A DNA stretch of 64,000 nucleotides from Pseudomonas proteolytica. Lineage in GTDB: Bacteria; Pseudomonadota; Gammaproteobacteria; Pseudomonadales; Pseudomonadaceae. Positions within the stretch are counted from its first letter, which is position 1. Each line of letters opens with the position of its first letter. Shown here piece after piece: positions 62,676 to 64,000 of the stretch. The stretch spans positions 1 to 64,000 of the forward strand of contig NZ_VFEV01000021.1 of NCBI RefSeq assembly GCF_007858275.1. Reading direction: 5' to 3'. The notes below the pieces were generated by a model that worked only from the letters and a program-made list of their open reading frames with translations, did not search any database and was not told where the DNA came from. A program made the position numbers and the translations under genes.

Positions 62676-64000
62676 ATGGGTTTCAATCTTTCCGAATGGG
62701 CGTTGCGTAATCGCCAGATCGTGCTGTTCCTGATGTTGTTGCTGGCGGTTGTCGGTACGTTGTCCTACACCAAGCTAGGGCAAAGCGAAGACCCGCCGTT
62801 CACCTTCAAAGCCATGGTGATCAAGACCAACTGGCCAGGCGCCACGGCCCAGGAAGTCTCGCGTCAGGTCACCGAGCGTATTGAAAAGAAACTGATGGAG
62901 ACCGGCGAGTACGAGCGCATTGTCTCGTTCTCCCGCCCCGGCGAATCCCAGGTCACGTTTATCGCCCGGGACTCGATGCACTCGGCGCAGATTCCCGACC
63001 TCTGGTACCAGGTACGCAAGAAGATCAGCGATATCCGCCAGACCCTGCCACCGGATATCCAGGGCCCGTTCTTCAACGATGAATTCGGCACCACCTTTGG
63101 CAATATCTACGCCCTGACCGGCGAGGGTTTTGACTACGCGGTGCTCAAGGACTACGCCGACCGCATCCAGATCCAGCTGCAACGGGTACCGGATGTGGGC
63201 AAGGTCGAGCTGCTGGGATTGCAGGACGAGAAGATCTGGATCGAGTTGTCCAACCTCAAGCTCGCCACCCTCGGCCTGCCCCTGGCGGCAGTGCAGCAGG
63301 CGCTGCAGGAGCAGAACGCGGTGTCTACCGCCGGCTTCTTTGAAACCCCGAGCGAGCGTGTGCAACTGCGGGTGTCGGGTAACTTCAAGACGGTGGAAGA
63401 GATCCGCAATTTCCCGATCCGCGTGGGCGACCGCACCTTCCGCATCGGCGATGTGGCCGAGATTCACCGTGGCTTCAATGATCCGCCCGCGCCGCGTATG
63501 CGTTATATGGGGGACGACGCCATCGGCCTGGCCGTGGCCATGCGCGATGGTGGTGACATCCTGGTACTGGGCAAGGCTCTGGAAGGTGAATTCGCACGCC
63601 TGCAGAAGAACCTTCCGGCCGGCATGGAACTGCGCAAGGTGTCGGATCAGCCTGCGGCAGTGAAGACCAGCGTGGGCGAATTCGTGCAGGTGCTGGCCGA
63701 AGCGTTGGCGATTGTGTTGCTGGTGAGTTTTTTCTCCCTTGGCGTGCGCACCGGCATGGTGGTGGCACTGGCGATTCCGCTGGTGTTGGCGATGACCTTT
63801 GCCTGCATGTATTACCTGGGGATCGGCCTGCACAAGATTTCCTTGGGCGCCTTGGTCCTGGCCCTGGGCTTGTTGGTGGACGACGCGATCATCGCCGTGG
63901 AAATGATGGCGATCAAAATGGAGCAGGGCTACGACCGCCTCAAAGCCGCCAGTTTCGCCTGGACCAGTACGGCGTTTCCGATGCTGACCGGTACGTTGAT
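62676..64000 (+). CDS. mexK: RND efflux transporter MexK-like (partial, cut by window edge)
   Basis: 441 codons are seen from ATG 62676, with no in-frame stop; full RND pumps are about 1,020 residues, so more than half lies outside. TM1 is about residues 13-30 (IVLFLMLLLAVVGTLSY), the first periplasmic loop about 35-335, then TM2-TM4. The TM4 proton-relay pair DD is in LGLLVDDAIIAVEMMAIK. Upstream is mexJ; in P. aeruginosa MexJK exports triclosan, tetracycline and erythromycin. Substrates here are inferred only. Confidence 0.9.
   Translation, partial: MGFNLSEWALRNRQIVLFLMLLLAVVGTLSYTKLGQSEDPPFTFKAMVIKTNWPGATAQEVSRQVTERIEKKLMETGEYERIVSFSRPGESQVTFIARDSMHSAQIPDLWYQVRKKISDIRQTLPPDIQGPFFNDEFGTTFGNIYALTGEGFDYAVLKDYADRIQIQLQRVPDVGKVELLGLQDEKIWIELSNLKLATLGLPLAAVQQALQEQNAVSTAGFFETPSERVQLRVSGNFKTVEEIRNFPIRVGDRTFRIGDVAEIHRGFNDPPAPRMRYMGDDAIGLAVAMRDGGDILVLGKALEGEFARLQKNLPAGMELRKVSDQPAAVKTSVGEFVQVLAEALAIVLLVSFFSLGVRTGMVVALAIPLVLAMTFACMYYLGIGLHKISLGALVLALGLLVDDAIIAVEMMAIKMEQGYDRLKAASFAWTSTAFPMLTGTL

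Overview
The window looks like chromosome of a fluorescent Pseudomonas, probably of the P. fluorescens group. It is GC-rich with strong third-position bias and full of REP hairpins built on GTGGGAGC-GGCTTGCC-GCGAT, GTAGGAGCCGGCTTGCCGGCGAT-like and GTAGGAGCGAGCTTGCTCGCGAA-like cores. Its gene order (purT, ffh, rpsP-rimM-trmD-rplS, xerD-dsbC-hom-thrC, recJ, wspA-R, prfB, lysS, ppc, adk, tsaB, rsmJ, mexL/mexJK) follows the P. aeruginosa PA3676-PA3751 region as I remember it. No rRNA, tRNA, CRISPR array, insertion sequence or prophage was seen.

Layout: 0-0.6 kb is a composite repeat array. 0.6-15.2 kb holds housekeeping genes: a VUT-type transporter, purT, an MHS-family transporter, corB-ypjD, ffh, the S16/RimM/TrmD/L19 operon, a thioesterase, xerD, dsbC, hom and thrC. 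15.5-21.1 kb is an apparently accessory Roc/Sad-type signalling locus: a BvgS-like hybrid kinase, a REC-EAL protein and a convergent NarL-type regulator. 21.3-29.6 kb carries a DUF3509-like protein, an orphan periplasmic binding protein with a CaiB-type CoA-transferase, yaeQ, recJ, an Old Yellow Enzyme, and a DUF418/TetR pair. 29.8-32.7 kb has a small ORF, opgD and a roughly 700-bp nested palindrome.

33.6-42.0 kb is a complete wsp operon (wspA-B-C-D-E-F-R), the surface-sensing chemotaxis-like system that makes cyclic-di-GMP through WspR. It is followed by prfB, with its programmed +1 frameshift, and lysS. 45-51.6 kb contains a TetR regulator, envelope lipoproteins, a QEGLA-motif protein, a small glycine-rich harpin-like protein and an lptF-like OmpA lipoprotein gene pair. 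51.8-60.7 kb contains ppc, adk, tsaB, small enzymes, a repeat-containing protein of unknown function and rsmJ. The window ends in a mexL / mexJK efflux locus, with mexK cut off by the window edge.

Two separate cyclic-di-GMP modules (Roc-like and Wsp) lie within about 27 kb. The most notable observation is that the RocR-like protein aligns at constant spacing with the known RocR catalytic residues but has Gly and Thr at two of them, so its EAL domain is probably not an active phosphodiesterase. Other points of interest are the nested palindrome, the composite array at the left edge, a 45-residue tandem protein repeat at 59.2-59.9 kb and the harpin-like protein.
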